A DNA stretch of 64,000 nucleotides from Closterium sp. Naga37s-1 (GCA_947471745.1 CANJKZ010000263.1:310001-374000), one strand, 5' to 3'. Positions 21,201 to 33,389 are shown, counted from the stretch's first letter. Translations and numbers: made by a program. Notes: generated by a model not told the origin, from the letters alone.

Positions 21201-21960
21201 CTTCAAAGTAAAGAAAGCAGCTGAGGAGGATGATGTACTCGAGGATGAGCAGCAGAATGAGTACCAGTCACTCATTGGGACTGTGATGTATGCAGTTATG
21301 CATACGCGACCTGATGCTTCATTCGGAGTGGGGCAGCTGGCCAGAGTTGTGCAGCGGCCCACTGAGGAGCGGTCGGATGTGGCAAAGCGCTTGGTGCGTT
21401 ACCTCGGATCAACGGCATCTGCTGGTGTTCAGTTTGCAGTTGGCGGTCAGCTGAAACAGATTGGAGTAGATGGGGTCACGCCTGGAACCTTGAAGCCGTC
21501 GTGCTTCACCGACGCTACGTGGGCCTCAGAAGAGGAGGATCAGTCATCAGTTGGCGGCTTTGTCTGCATGGTTGGAGGTGGACCAGTGAGCTGGAGGTCC
21601 AAGAAGGAGAGTGAGATTGCTCAGTCTTCCGGAGAGGCAGAGTACATGGCGATGTACCATGCCATCAAGGAGGTCGTGCTCCTGAGGAAGCTGCTGGAGG
21701 ACATGGGAGCTGAACAGGAGGGACCTACACCTCTTTTCTCCGACAGCGAGGCTGCTATTGGCATGGCCAATAATCCTATCCTGGATGGGCTGAACAAGCA
21801 CATGAAGATCTAGGGGCACTGGGTGAGGCAGATGGTGAAGGAGGGGATTGTTGAGCTTCACCATGTGAAGGCTACGAAGCAGGCGGCAGATTTTCTCACC
21901 AAGAGACTTCCCGAGAGCGCACATTGGAAGTGTGCTAACATGTGTGGCATGGCATTGCAC
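18267..21960 (+). pseudogene. Copia-3 gag-pol remnant
   Basis: Gag core is at about 18,430-19,230 (SIEKFMGEDYEHWSFRMR, YKLLDLVEG, VIRLPESWSAL). Protease is at about 19,350-19,570 (HWVIDSGSSWHTTP, NVLWVPDLCANLIS), followed by integrase C-terminal sequence (MPYKFWPDAV, MLRVWGCMG), hinge, RT at about 20,430-21,170 (KWVFKVKSGADG, MDITTAFLNGVL, LLLVYVDDILLF) and RNase H at about 21,480-21,960 (CFTDATWASEEED, SSGEAEYMAM). The integrase catalytic part is not recognised. The rest is unusually well preserved: one frame runs from gag end into RT. Confidence 0.93.
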
Positions 21961-22063
21961 TAGTGTGGGCAGCAGTGTCATGAGTGCATGCGTGATTGTG
22001 TGCATGAGAGTTTGCATGTGTGTGAGTGTGTGTGCATGCGGTCCGTTAGTCTGAGGGGGAGTT

Positions 22064-22835
22064 TGTTGGATGCACGTCATTCTGAGTGCATGTCATCCTA
22101 ACGTCCTGCGAGTGCTCGTGCTATTCATTCGTGCATTGTTTGCATGAGCATATGTCATTGCGCATGGCTGTTGGATATTATCATCTCTGTGTTATTCTCC
22201 AAGTTTAAATGCTTGATCATGCAGGAGAAATCCAGAGCTTTCCAACGATACCAAGATCTCCTTATTTTGACCAAGATCGCCCAAGTTACAAGACTTCCAA
22301 GACTTGGATTTCTTATTACCTTTTTGGGGTTATATCTAATTTGGGTGCTTACTTTGACATAACTATAAAGGGGATCTTTGGTTGGGCGGTTAGGGAAGGC
22401 AACTTTGACTTTTGGATTGGGGTGGCTAGAAGTTTCTAGCATGGGTTGCAAATGTTGCAACACCTAGGCAAAATCCAACTATATTGGATTTTGCATGTGA
22501 CACCTCAAGGACCTCATGATGAGGGTTGCATCCTTGCTGCTAGGAAGGTTCCTACCCTCCTTCCCTAGCTCTTGGAGAACCCTTTCCCTCTCATGGTTCT
22601 CTTGGAGTCCCCAACTCCAACATTCTATGCCTTAATGCTTGTACTTCCTCCACCATTCTAGTCATGCGGCTGCTGAACGTTTTCGAGTCGTTCTCACTCT
22701 ATAGACCATCTTAACAACTGATTCAACTTGAAGATGGTAGCTAAGCCTAAGGCGCAACATCCTACCGAGCGGATTTGCGTATATTTGAGAATTGAGTTCG
22801 TCGTAAGCTCTCAAAGTGACGGATCCTGAACAACA
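22064..22835 (+). repeat. 3' LTR of Copia-3
   Basis: 772 bp, about 96% like the 5' LTR by eye, preceded by a G-rich polypurine tract. Confidence 0.95.
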
Positions 22836-23339
22836 TAGACGACAGCGAGATGCAAAGTCGACAAGCTCAGCAACTAAGGCAGACGCAGCAGTGGACTCAA
22901 AGGAAGGGTCAGTGACAACAGTGGCCAGGAGACGCGTGACAGTAGGACTTGCAGCACGAAGGGAGTCAGACTCTGGGTCCGGACCGTCACAAAGGGAGGA
23001 CGCAGGAGGAGACGGCAGAGGGACACGCAGTGGAACAGAGGAAGGACGAAGTGCCATCTGGTGCGTGCCGGGGATAGGAGGAGGACGCGGACGCGGAACA
23101 CGACGACCAGTGCGACCAGCGCAAACAGGCGACGCAGGACGAGATGCAAGCTCACAACGCTCAGTAAGACCTCCGGGCTGCTCAGTGTAAGGAGAAGGAG
23201 CAGGCAGCGGAGAGGCTGGCAGTAGCTGTGGCTGGGACTGGTCAGGCGGTGGACACAGGAAGGGAGGTGCAAGGTGAGCAGAAGGCGGGAGACCAAGAAC
23301 CTGCTGAAGTAGTGGAACGAAGTACGGTCGCGGTCGCAC

Positions 23340-24060
23340 ATCACCCCCAGCACCAGCACCGACAGCACCAGTACCTCCACCAGCTCCAGCTCCAGCAGCA
23401 ACTCCAGCTCCAGCTCTAGAAGCACCTCCAGCTCCAGCAGCTCTAGTACCTCCAGCAGCTCCAGCTCCAGCAGCACCTCTAGCATCTCCAGTAGTACCTC
23501 CAGCCCCAGCAGCTCCAGTACCCCCAGTACGAGCACCTCCGGGACTAGTGGCTCCAGCACCTTCGGCAGCTCCAGCTCTAGCAACACCTCTAGCAGCTCC
23601 AGCTCCAGCAGCACCAGCACCTCCAGCAGCTCCAGTAGTACCTCCAGCCGCAGCAGCTCCAGTACCCCCAGTACGAGCACCTTCGGAACTAGTGGCTCCA
23701 GCACCTCCAGCAGCTCCAGTTCCAGTAGCACCACTCCGGAGGCTCCAACGCCGAGCAAACCACTCGCGCAACTGCAGTGGAGAGAGAGACTCTGGCCACG
23801 ACAAGACACCCGAAGGGCCTCCAAGCTTAGCACACTCGGGCTCAGCACCCCCAGGCTCAGCACCTCCAGGCTCTGCATGCTCAGGCTCAGTACCCCCAGG
23901 CTCCGCACCCGCAGGCTCAACACCCCTAGGCTCTGCACCCTCAGACTCAGCACCCCCAGGCTCCGCACGCTCAAGCTCAGCACCCCCAGGCTCCACACAC
24001 TCAGGTCCAGCACCCCCAGGCTCTGCACCCGCAGGCTCAGCACCTCTAGCAGCACCAGAG
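23340..24060. repeat. Minisatellite hinge of Copia-2
   Basis: CCAGCAGCTCCAGCT-type units (23,340-23,720) and CAGCACCCCCAGGCT-type 15-bp units (23,830-24,060) encode Gly/Ala-rich and GGAEP-like repeats between integrase and RT. The array differs in order and copy number from that of Copia-1. Confidence 0.85.
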
Positions 24061-27029
24061 TCGACAGCGACCTTGACAGGCTCGACAGGGTCTACCTGGG
24101 ACACACCTGAGAGAGTTGGACCCTGAGGGGGAAGGGGGTCTACCGGAGGAGGACCTAGTGTGAGGAAGAGCGGCGGGGGGGGGAGAGGGGCAGTGCAGTA
24201 GGGGAAGAGACGGTAAAAGGGAACCGACTCGTCAAACGTGACGTCCTGAGAGGGCAGGACACGGCGCGAGGTGGGGTGGTAAAACTGCCAGCCAGGCGCG
24301 TCAGGGACAAAGCCAAGGAAGACACAGGGAGCGGCGCGGGAGGAGAGCTTGTCCGCGGAAGTATCGTGGACAAAGGCTCGACATCCCCAGACCCGGAACA
24401 CCGATGCATCGCCAACCTCTCGCGTCCAACGCAGTGTGGGCGAGGTCTCCGGCAAGGAGACACGAGGCCAGAGGTTGAGCTGATGCGCAGCATACTGGAC
24501 TGCAAACGGCCACAGAAAATGGGGGGCAGCCGCATGGATCATGGAGGTACGAGCAACCTCCATGACTAATGCGGCGCTCAGCAACCCCATTCTGCTGCAG
24601 AGAGGCCGGAAGCGTGAACGTCTGGCGAATGCCCTCTGCCTGACAAAAGGCCCGCAAGAGGTCGGAGGAAAACTCACCACCTCTGTCAGAGTGCAGACGC
24701 AGGACTGGAAGGTCCGTCTCGAACCACTCGCGGAGCTGGAGACGAACAGCGCGGATCCAAGGGATCAAAATATCAGAGACCTCCCCCTTGCGACGCAAGG
24801 GGAAGACCGTGGTGTAACGCGACGACTGTCTACAACCAGCAGAAAGTCCCTCTCGTGGCCCTGTCCATGGACGCGGGCTGGGCCCCACACGTCCACGTGG
24901 AGAGTCTGCAGGGGAGCCTCTGTCGGGGGGAAGGAGGAGGAGTGAGGAGCGGCGCGCTGCCGCCCCTCGACACAGGGAAGGCAGGGAGGGGCAGGCGAGG
25001 GTGGGAGGGGAGGCAGAGACCTGGGAAGACCAGAGACAAGGAGACGGGAGTGCATGCCACGAAGGCGTGCCATGGAGGGGTGACCAAGACGGTGGTGCCA
25101 AAGGAGCGTCTGGTGCGACAGGGCGCGACACGAGCAGATGGCAGCAAGCTGACCTGACGCAGACGCAGACGCAGCTACCTGAGGAGGCGCAGTAGTCAGT
25201 GTGTACAGACTCGATCCAGGCCGACAGGTGAACGTGGCCAGGTGGCGACCGGTCCGGTGCACGTCCAGATCGCCACACGCTGCCGTCCAGGGGTGAAGGT
25301 GTCAACCCCCGCATCCTGAAGGACAGCTGTGCTCACCAAGTTCATAGAGAATGAGGGGAGGTGGAGACCGGACAGTGACCCAGACGGAACCGCGGGACAG
25401 GGCAGAACAATGGAGGAACTTGCAAGGTCTGGGCCCCCAGAGGGGTCAGCCAAAGACACAGCAACAAGTGCAGTAAGTGGTGTGACTGTGGTACTGTCGC
25501 GAAAGAAACAGCGGGAAGCACCTGAGTCAAGCGTGAAGGTGTGTAGGGCCGCAGCAGACGCAGTACCAGAGAGAGCAAACTCACCAGAACTTAGGGCAGC
25601 AGACTTACTAGCACCTAGAGCAGCAGCCTCTATACCTAGGTCTGGCGGCATACACAGGTAACATTCACCCTCAGCACTAACAGACAATGCATACATGGCA
25701 GATAGGATAGCATCTAAGTCTAGAGCAAAGATATCAACATTCTGCCTTAGCAGCGCCGTCCAGTCGGGAAGCTCAGCCGCGTCGGGGAACTCTGCGCGAA
25801 AGGTGTCGGTAAGGCGGTAGAAGCAGCGATGCTGAGTGTGAGACCTCCCGCATGTCTGACCGGTGCGGTCATCTGTGCGAATGACATACGGGCAGGGACC
25901 ACTACCCCCAGCCGTCCCACGCTGAGCAAACCACTCACGGAGCTCCTGAGACGAAAGGGGCTGACGCTGCTGCTGCCGCAGGCCACCTCCAAGGCCTCCC
26001 CTCTGGCTGGTGCCACCCCTGCCGCCCCCACTGCCGCCGCCTCCACCCCCACTGCCGCCACTACCGCCGCCACCACCGCTGCCGCCACCACTCCCAGTAC
26101 CGCCACCACCGCCGCCACCTGCCCCGCCGCCCCCACCACCACTACCTCCTCCACCGCCGCCCCCACCACCGCCTCCACCGCCCCCACCACCGCCTCCACC
26201 TCTGCCACCCCCACCTCCCCTGCCTCCCCTGCCCCTGCCGCTGCGGCGCCTCCCACTAGGGGCAGACGCAGCTCCTACCTTCTCAGCACGAAGGTAGTCA
26301 ACAGCTGCAGCAGAGGCGACTGAGGGGAGAAGGGGGGAGGGCGAACACCCCTCAAAGAAGGGGGTGCGAGGAGTGCCGCGAGAAGCGCCTACAGCGACTA
26401 TGCCAGTCTCAGCTGCTAGGAGGTGCTTCTCGAGTAGGTCAATAGTGAGGTCGGTGGGGTCAAGTGCTAGGAGGAGGTCCCTGACTGCAGTAAGAGAGTC
26501 AGGGAGGCGGGTGACTATGAATTAGAGCGTGATGTACATGAGGGGGGGGGGGGGGTTCTTGGTGAGAACCTCGGTAGGGAGCGCAACACGGTTGAGTGTC
26601 ACTAGTGCGGAGGTGAGTGACTAGGTCGGCTACTGTGGCAAAGGCGGACAGGTGTGGGAACAGGTAGGGCAGGAGAAGGCGGCCTAGAGCAGCAGTGGCC
26701 GGGGAGGAGTAACGAGCGACTACAGCGTCGTACAGTGCTTTTGCTGTCTTATGCTTGCCAAAGTGGGCGCGTTCGGCTAACGGTAGGTGGTTGCGAACGA
26801 CTAGGCGAGCAGCAGTGTCACGCGTAAGCCACTGTGAGCAGGTCGCACTGTCAGCTGTGGCGTCAGGGGCAGGCGAGGCACCAGAAGTGAGGTCAAACAG
26901 CGAGGTACCGTCCTTAGAGTCTGTCAGCAGGAACAGCTGTAAGTCGTCTAGCCACGCATTGAACTCTATAGGGCGGCCCTCCGAATCGAAGGTGAGAACA
27001 TTGAGAGTGGCCGTTGCGAGCTAGGCAGG

Positions 27030-27660
27030 GGAGTGCGCTAGTAGTAGTGCAGTAGAGAGCGGCGCGTGGCGCGCACAGCAGGGCAGGGCGCACGGCAGGG
27101 CAGGGCGCGCTCGGCAGGGCAAGGCGCGCACGGCAGGGCAGAGGCGCGCACGGCAGGGCAAAGGCGCGCGAGCAGGGCAGAGGCGCGCGGCGGTGCGGCG
27201 CGCTGGCTGGGCAGAGGCGCGCGGCAGGATAAGGCGCGCGGCGGCGCGGCGCGCAGGCAGAGCAGGGCGCGCGGCGGCGCGGCGCGCAGGCAGGGCAGGC
27301 CGTGCGATGGCGGCGCGCTGGTAGGGCAGAGCACGCGGCAGCGCGGCGCGCGGGCAGGGCAGGGCGCGCGGCAGCGCGGCGCGCGGGCAGAGCAGGGCGC
27401 GCGGCAACGCGGCGCGCGGGTAGGGCTTGGCGCGCGGGCAGGGCGACGTAGCGACGCGACGCGCGGGCAGGGCAGGGCGTGCTGCTGCAGGCGGCGCGCG
27501 ATTAAGCAGGGCGCACTGCAGCTGGCGGCACGCAGGCAAAGCAGTGCACGCTGCAGCAGGCGGCGCAGGGCAGGGCAGGGCAGGGCAGGACAGGGCAGGG
27601 CAACACGATCACAGTGGCGCGACGGGTGGGGTAGCGCTACTCGGTGGGCCCTAAGAAATC
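27030..27660. repeat. GC-rich minisatellite leader of Copia-2
   Basis: Degenerate units built on GGCGCGCGGCAGCGC and GGCAGGGCAGGGC fill the leader between the primer-binding site and gag. The sequence is unlike the Copia-1 leader although the flanking LTR and gag are related. Confidence 0.85.
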
Positions 27661-27690
27661 GGTCCTAGGTTAGGACCTGCTCTGAAACCA

Positions 27691-27822
27691 TGTCAGAATA
27701 ACGAACAGGAATGAATGAACTAGCAGCAAGATGGGTACAAGTAGGAAACCCTAATTTGTGTTTTACCCCATATGGGCTACCCCACTACAGCCTACACAAC
27801 AATCAGCACATATAGTTTAACA
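27691..27822 (-). repeat. 5' LTR of Copia-2
   Basis: 132 bp, TGTCAGAATAACG to TTTAACA, with the CCCCACTACAGCCTA block shared with the Copia-1 LTR. No matching 3' LTR is present in the window. Confidence 0.88.
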
Positions 27823-29200
27823 CAACCTAGTTACCGCTTCTTCGCAGAATGCAGCTACCCATCGTCCAGTCAATTCGCGGATTGTAGCGTCGCAACCAAT
27901 CACGTCCCAGTAAAATATCGTGCCCATCCAGCATCGTCGCGAGCATCTCCTGTGTAAACCCAAAGTTCCCCCTCCTAGCGAACTTTTACTCTCTCCACTT
28001 TTTCCCGTATGGCCAGAGGCGTGCCGTCAACTGAGCGTGCGTCGATCTCCAGTAAGCAGCGACTAAGTGTCAGATGCAATTTTGGAGTAGTTGCGGTAGT
28101 AACTAAACTGTGACTTTCTCCCCTATCTATAAAATCTTTACTGCTACCCCCTGTATTTTCTCGTGAATCGGAATTGGGCAATCCGTCGCTGTACCCTCCT
28201 TCTTCAGCCGTGCTTGATCGAATGCGTGAATCGGTAAAGTGACTCGGTGAGGGTCAGTGGGGTCGGGCAAGCAATGAGTCTTGTCAGTACTAGGCTTGAT
28301 CTCTATTGGCCGTTGGCGTTTCCCTGCCTCCCAGACTCCCTCCCCTGATCTGCTCCGCGGTGCCTTTGCTCCTCTGGGCATTCGCTCTTGCGATGGCCCG
28401 GCCTGTTGCAAGCAAAGTAGCACCCCTTGAATGGCGCGGCAGCTGCGCTCACCACATCCGCGTGTACAATGGCGTGCTCTGTCGGTCCCTGAGGGCGATG
28501 TCCGCAGTAGGAACCTGGTCTCGAACGGCGTAGGATGTCGATTTTCTCGGCGAGCGCGAGGAAGTTGGAAAGCCCGCGAAGCATTATTTCGTGCGAGATG
28601 TCCGGCTTCAGCCCACTGAAGTAACGATCCACTCGCTCCGCCTCGTGCATGTAACCGATTTGCTCACATAGTGCGAGAAAACCGATGGTTTAGTCATGAA
28701 CCAACCCGAGTTGCCGCCAAGTGCGCAGTCACTGACGCGCCAAAATAGAAGCCGCAATCAGCTCGAAGCGCATCCCAAGCCTTGCGCACCACGCATCCCA
28801 CGTGTTGCGTTGGCCGGTTTCGCAGAATGAACTCCAGGTAACAGCTGGCCCAGTGGGACCTTCCTCTTGCAATGGCGGCTAGTAGGCGCATGGCGACGTC
28901 ACGATGACTCACCACCAGTCCATGGCGGGGTCCCGCAGCAGTGAAACAACATATCGTATCTTCGCTGCATCCGACGTGACGTACTTAGCGTCAAAAAATA
29001 CGTTTATCGTGAAGACCCACAATTGAATCGTCAGACCTCCACGTTAACTAGAAGCAGGGCGGGCGTAGCGGCTTGAGCGGCATCGGTGCGCCAATGTCGT
29101 CGTTGCCGATCATTGCTGCAAATTCGACGTACCGACGGGCTTCATGAGGTGCATTCGTGGTTGGTGAGGTCTTATTTCTCTCCATGCCAGGCATCGATTT

Positions 29201-29750
29201 GTCAGAATCCCAGCCACCAACTACTGGGATAAAAGGGCTTGTTTGTGTAGCGGGTGAGTGCGCCCATAACCCCCCAGGCCAACGTGCGTGTAACCCTTCC
29301 CTAGGATCAATCGAGGATCACCAGTGGACCTCTGCCACCCCGCCGCACTGGGATGCCCGAAGTGCACACACTGGGACTCGAACCTGACACCTTCGCTCTG
29401 ATACCATGTTAGAATCCCAGCCACTAACCACTGGGATAAAAGGGCTTGTTTGTGTAGCGGGTGAGTGCGCCCATAACTCCCCAGGCCAACGTGCATGTAA
29501 CCCTTCCCTAGGATCAATCGGGAATCACCAGTGGACCTCTGACACCCGCCCGCACTGGGATGCCCGAAGTGCACACACTGGGATTTGAACCCGAGACCTT
29601 CGCTCTGATACCATGTCAGAATCCCAGCCACTAACCACTGGGATAAAAGGGCTTGTTTGTGTAGCGGGTGAGTGCGCCGATAACCCCCCATGCCAACGTG
29701 CCTATAACCCTTCCCTAGGATCAATCGGGGATCACCAGTGGACCTCTGAC
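29201..29750 (-). repeat. 207-bp tandem array with a tRNA-like head (three units)
   Basis: Units start at 29,201, 29,408 and 29,615 (period 207 bp); the third is partial. On the minus strand each complete head reads CCCAGTGGTTAGTGGCTGGG, then about 31 bp later CGGGTTCAAATCCCAG. The first resembles a tRNA D-arm/A-box and the second is a good T-arm/B-box (consensus GGTTCRANTCC), at normal tRNA spacing. TGGTATCAGAGCGAAGG lies between them. The remaining 140 bp has no similarity I can name. It may be a tandemly amplified tRNA-derived SINE inside Gypsy-I. Confidence 0.7.
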
Positions 29751-30176
29751 TCGATTGGGCGGCGCCGTCACTGGCTGCGCCTGAGCGCTGTAACACACTG
29801 TCGTGGTGTGAAGGTATGCTATTCAAGATGAGAGTCGGCTCATTCAATTGCACGGGTGTATTGGCAGGTGCATTTGCCGTTGATTGTTGTCGGGCAGAGT
29901 CTCGTTCCGCCGTGAGTGTCGCAATTTCGAGTGCCGATTCTTCGAGTTGGCGTACGAGCGCATCGAGGCACTCTTACATCAGCGTTGTGAGGTTGAATTC
30001 GGCCATGGCGGGGGTGTCGAGCAAGCTCAGCGAGAGCCTCGGTCGTGGCCGTGTATGCTTACATAGAGCCCCCGAGCGGCGGTGCTTGGGCGCTGAGAGA
30101 CGTCTACCTTCTCCAGAGATTGAGATAGTGGGGAAGGGTAAGTGTGGGTAGGAGATCGTAGGCTCTGAATACCAAG

Positions 30177-30461
30177 TGTTACGACTGCATTTAAGAGAGC
30201 GAGCGATATTTGAGTAAAACAGTACATTGAGCGAAGGCATGAGCGAAGAATATATAGCGAAGCTAGCATGGTAACGGTAGTGCGAGAAATTGGGGTGCGC
30301 TACGGGCCTAGCACCTAGGTTGGGAGATGTCGAGGCGGAGGATCGTAGCACGGGTTACCAACCGAACCGTGAGGTTGGGTCGCGAGGTGTACAGTGGCGA
30401 GAACAGTGTTGCGAGCGGGTAATGTTTTACGGTTGGTTGCCGGTGGCGGGAACACTCAACA
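30177..30461 (-). repeat. 5' LTR of Gypsy-I
   Basis: 285 bp, starting TGTTACGACTG and ending CTCAACA on the plus strand; the adjoining primer-binding site fixes the inner edge. The outer edge is placed where Copia-D gag coding sequence begins. Confidence 0.7.
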
Positions 30462-32376
30462 TCGAAAGACAGCGCAATTGCTAACTTTTATGGTGATATC
30501 GCGCTGCTGCTTTCCATCCGTGAAGATAGCCTTGAAATCGTGTCGGCTTCAAGTGGACGCGGGTTACCAGGCATGGCGCTTCATCATGGAGACCTACAAA
30601 GCACAAGACTATCTCTACATCAGCCAGCTGGAGGAGAGCTTGACGACGCTAGAGATGGCGGAGCATGAGAGCGCGACAACCAGTTACAATCGTGCGCAGC
30701 TGATTCTTGCTAATCTGGGATGGCCGGCGTAAACTATTTGTTGGCCTCGTACATGACTCATGTCATCATAGGCCTTCCCGCGGAGTACATGTATCTTCGA
30801 CGAATGCTCCAATCTCTGAAAAAACTGCAAGACCCTCAACAAAAACACTCTGACTAGCAAAATCATCGCGGAGGAGTGCATGCTCGAGCTCGAAGCGTTG
30901 GTCTTCTTCGACATCCGACGCCTCTATGGAGCAGAATTTGTCGAACAAAGAGCCGTAGGAGAAAGATGGTTGACATCCGAACAACAAGCGGAGCTTGAAG
31001 AAGCCTTGCTGGGTCTGCGGAGAAATTGGGCACTTTGCGCTTCAGTTCGAACAACATGTTGGCAAGAAGAACAATGCTTCTACGCAAAAGGAGAGTTCTT
31101 TGAAGACGGGAACGCAGAGGGACAACTCCAACTCGACCAACAAGAAGGGACCTTCTTGCGCAATGGTGGGACCGGTTGTCGACCAGCTGCAGATGACCGA
31201 TCTACTAAATTCGCTGAACGCAGAAGATGTTGAGGCAGGCGATTGATACAGCCGTTGAGGCGATCCTGCAGTTGTTCTTCTCGACATCGGCTGCTCATAT
31301 CATCTGATGAGCGATGATGCAGCCTTTGTCAGAATGCATGAGGGTGGCAAAATTGGACGTGCGTGGCTTCAGCGCTGCATTCCAAGCGGTGCGCGGTCGC
31401 GGAACAATCGCTCTATGCAAAGAAGATGGGAAGCCGATTCCGATCCCTGATGTAGTCTACATACCTGGAATCCATGCAAATCTGTTTTCCCTACCAATGG
31501 GATAGTCCTTGGACGCTCTCGTTATTGAGGACGGATGCTCAGCACAAATCTCCAGGTGTGGCCGCTGCAGAAATTGGCAGAGGAGGCGATTGCTCTGCGA
31601 ACCTTGGCGACGGATACACGAGCGAAGACGGATGTGTGGCACGCTTGACTTGCACATGTGGGCGTTGAAACGATCAAGCGAACGGCGACGAATGGTGCTG
31701 CGACAGGCTTGGATATTGACAAGCCAGCCAACCCTAATCTACTGTGTGCTTCTTGTGGGGGGGGAATCTTGTTCATCATAGTTTGCTCAAGAGGGGAGTG
31801 AAGAGCAGAAGGTGCTTGGGGTAGTGCACATCGATCTCTGCGGGCCATTCCGAGTTCTTGCGAAGATGGCAGCCGCTACTTTCTTTTGCTCAAGGATCGT
31901 GAATCTTGCTACGTCTAGAACTACCCGATTGCGCAGAAAAGCGATGCTGTGTGTTTTCCATAAGTTGCTTCCACGTGCAGAAAAGGCAATGTGAGGCTTC
32001 GATGAAGGCTCTCCGCTTCGATCGAGGTGGCAAATATTTGGGAAGTAAATTCATCGAGTCCCGCGAAGAGAAAGGGATGAAGCACGACCTCACTTGCCCC
32101 TATACACCGCAGCGGAATGGGATGGCAGAACGGTAAATGCGAACAATCATCGAAGCAGCTCTGCAAGCTCTTTGGGTGAGGAATCGTCTGGACCATTCCT
32201 CTCTGCCATCAGGAATAACTCGTTACGAGGTGCTCTTCGAAGAGAAGCCTAACCTGCGAGTGGCAAGAGTTTGGGGGTAAATGCTGCAATACCTCATCCC
32301 AGAGAGTCAGCAAGGGGTGAAAGTTGGAGCCGAAAGCTCGTTGGGGTCTCCACCTGGGTGTCTTGTAGCAGAGTAA
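30462..32376 (+). mobile_element. Copia-D, part 1 (gag to integrase)
   Basis: Gag (LLTFMVISRCCFPS, ALKSCRLQVDAGYQAWRF) is followed by a canonical zinc knuckle start PCWVCGEIGHFALQF near 31,010, protease LLDIGCSYHLMSDDAAF near 31,280, integrase VVHIDLCGPFRVL near 31,830, RFDRGGKYLGSKF near 32,020, PYTPQRNGMAER near 32,110, and KARWGLHLGV near 32,335. It resumes at 47,035, in register, with GWLVLDLSSNRLI, proving that 32,377-47,034 is a later insertion. It is old, with many interruptions. The left end is cut by Gypsy-I. Confidence 0.9.
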
Positions 32377-33389
32377 TGTGGAGATAACTCAATCAACGGG
32401 AGCTAGACAATGGGCTAGGCACGGGTGCTCGTGTGATCTCTGCATTCGTTCACTTAGTCGTTAACTCGTGCTTGCACTACTTGCTGGTTCACGGAGGAAT
32501 TTGAAAGAGTTCCACTAGCAAAAGCTCACAACAATGATTGCAACAACATTGGCAACACAGACTACACCAGAGCTAGCTAGGATGCTGGTCGACCTCCAGC
32601 GCAGCATGGTCGACCGCGCTCCAGTGCAGCAGTGCTCGCACCGCTCCAGCGTTGCAGAGTAACGGTGCGCCAACGTTGCAAGTCCACGGAGTGCCAACGC
32701 TGTAGCAAGTCGGTTGTACAGCGTTGCACCCGCAGGACAACGGTGCACCTGCTTCACAGGTGCGTGTAGCTGGTTGGCGCTCCACATCTTGTCACGAGCA
32801 TAGCGCAGATGCCTGGAAGACTCCACGTCAGCGACTGCGCCCCCCAGCCACGTCGACCTCGGGATACCACCCCTGAGGTCGGCCTCGCAAAAGTCATCCC
32901 GGCGACCTTCGCACTCGTCCCCGGGTATCCTGGTCGACCGGGCAACCACCCTTGGTCGACCAACTCAGTCAGTTGTCAGCCACACATGCCCGCATCCCCA
33001 GTCTGGCGTCCAGGCGTCCAGGACGCCGTCCAGACACCCAGGTCGCCGTCTAGGCGCCCAGGACGCCGTGGAGACATCCAAGGCGGCGTCCAGTCTCCCA
33101 GGACGCCGACCAGACGCCCAGGTCGGCGTCCGGCCTCCCACGACGCCGTGCAGACGCCCAGGACGTCGACCAGGCTCCTAGGACGCCATTCAGGCGTCCA
33201 GGACGTTGAACCGGCGCCCATGTCGGCGTCCTCCTGCCCGGCGCCCTCCAGCCAGGCGCCCTCCAGCTCGACGCCCTTGCAGTGGCCCCCGTGCCCACTG
33301 CCTGCAGGTCGGCTGCAGCCCCTGCACATCCGACCACGAGGTCGGCCCCACCCAAGCAAGGACAGAGCCACACAACACTCCCGTTGACA
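32377..33389 (-). repeat. 3' LTR of Copia-D'
   Basis: 1,013 bp, TGTGGAG to CGTTGACA on the plus strand. At about 32,990-33,270 it contains an internal minisatellite of CCAGGACGCCGTCCAG-type units, and many GTCGAC/GTCGGC words. Confidence 0.92.

Larger units (their letters stand above)
17263..22835 (+). mobile_element. Copia-3: copia element with ~770-bp LTRs nested in Copia-2
   Basis: LTRs of 769 bp (17,263-18,031) and 772 bp (22,064-22,835) begin TGTTGGATGC and end CTGAACAACA. Flanks are TAGAA and TAGAC, probably a 5-bp duplication with one later change. The primer-binding site after the 5' LTR is AGTGGTATCAGAGCGG, and a G-rich tract (CTGAGGGGGAG) lies before the 3' LTR. The LTRs differ by about 30 positions by eye (near 4%). 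Copia-2 sequence continues directly from 17,262 to 22,836, which proves the nesting. The body is broken, with about three or four interruptions, and the integrase catalytic core is not recognised. It is a different lineage from the short-LTR copies. Confidence 0.95.
22836..27690 (-). mobile_element. Copia-2, 5' portion (gag, protease, integrase, hinge, leader)
   Basis: Read from right to left on the minus strand: a GC-rich leader (about 27,030-27,680); gag core (about 26,500-27,020: GRPIEFNAWLDDLQLFLL, LTRDTAARLVVRNHLPL, AKALYDAVVARYSS); a Gly-rich stretch (about 25,990-26,270); a QELREWFAQRG motif and zinc knuckle (C-x13-C-x3-H-x4-CF); protease LDSGASRCFF; integrase HHRLGHPS, HSDRGGEFSSD and QQNGVAERR; and a hinge of GGAEP-like repeats (about 23,340-24,060). 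The primer-binding site TGGTTTCAGAGCAGG abuts the LTR at 27,691. It keeps the gag core that Copia-1 lacks. It is broken, with about five to eight interruptions. Confidence 0.93.
27823..30461 (-). mobile_element. Gypsy-I: Ty3/gypsy remnant (5' LTR, gag, protease)
   Basis: Read from right to left: LTR 30,177-30,461 (TG...CA), a primer-binding site CTTGGTATTCAGAGCC, a gag N-terminal coiled coil (about 30,005-29,790: MAEFNLTTLM, ALVRQLEESALEIATL), the tandem array at 29,201-29,750, gag core (about 29,000-28,550), a zinc knuckle CYFACNRPGHRKSEC near 28,400, and protease with DILLGRDWLRRYNPRIDW near 27,860-27,910. It is cut at 27,823 by Copia-2; RT and integrase are not adjacent. It sits in Copia-D, whose sequence starts at 30,462. 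It is old and heavily broken (many interruptions). Confidence 0.85.

Noticed and set aside
26010-26297. Poly-proline frame on the plus strand
   Set aside because: Antisense to the Gly-rich part of Copia-2 gag.
29201-29750. Functional tRNA genes
   Set aside because: Only the D-arm-like and T-arm-like parts are convincing; no acceptor stem closes and an anticodon arm is not evident.
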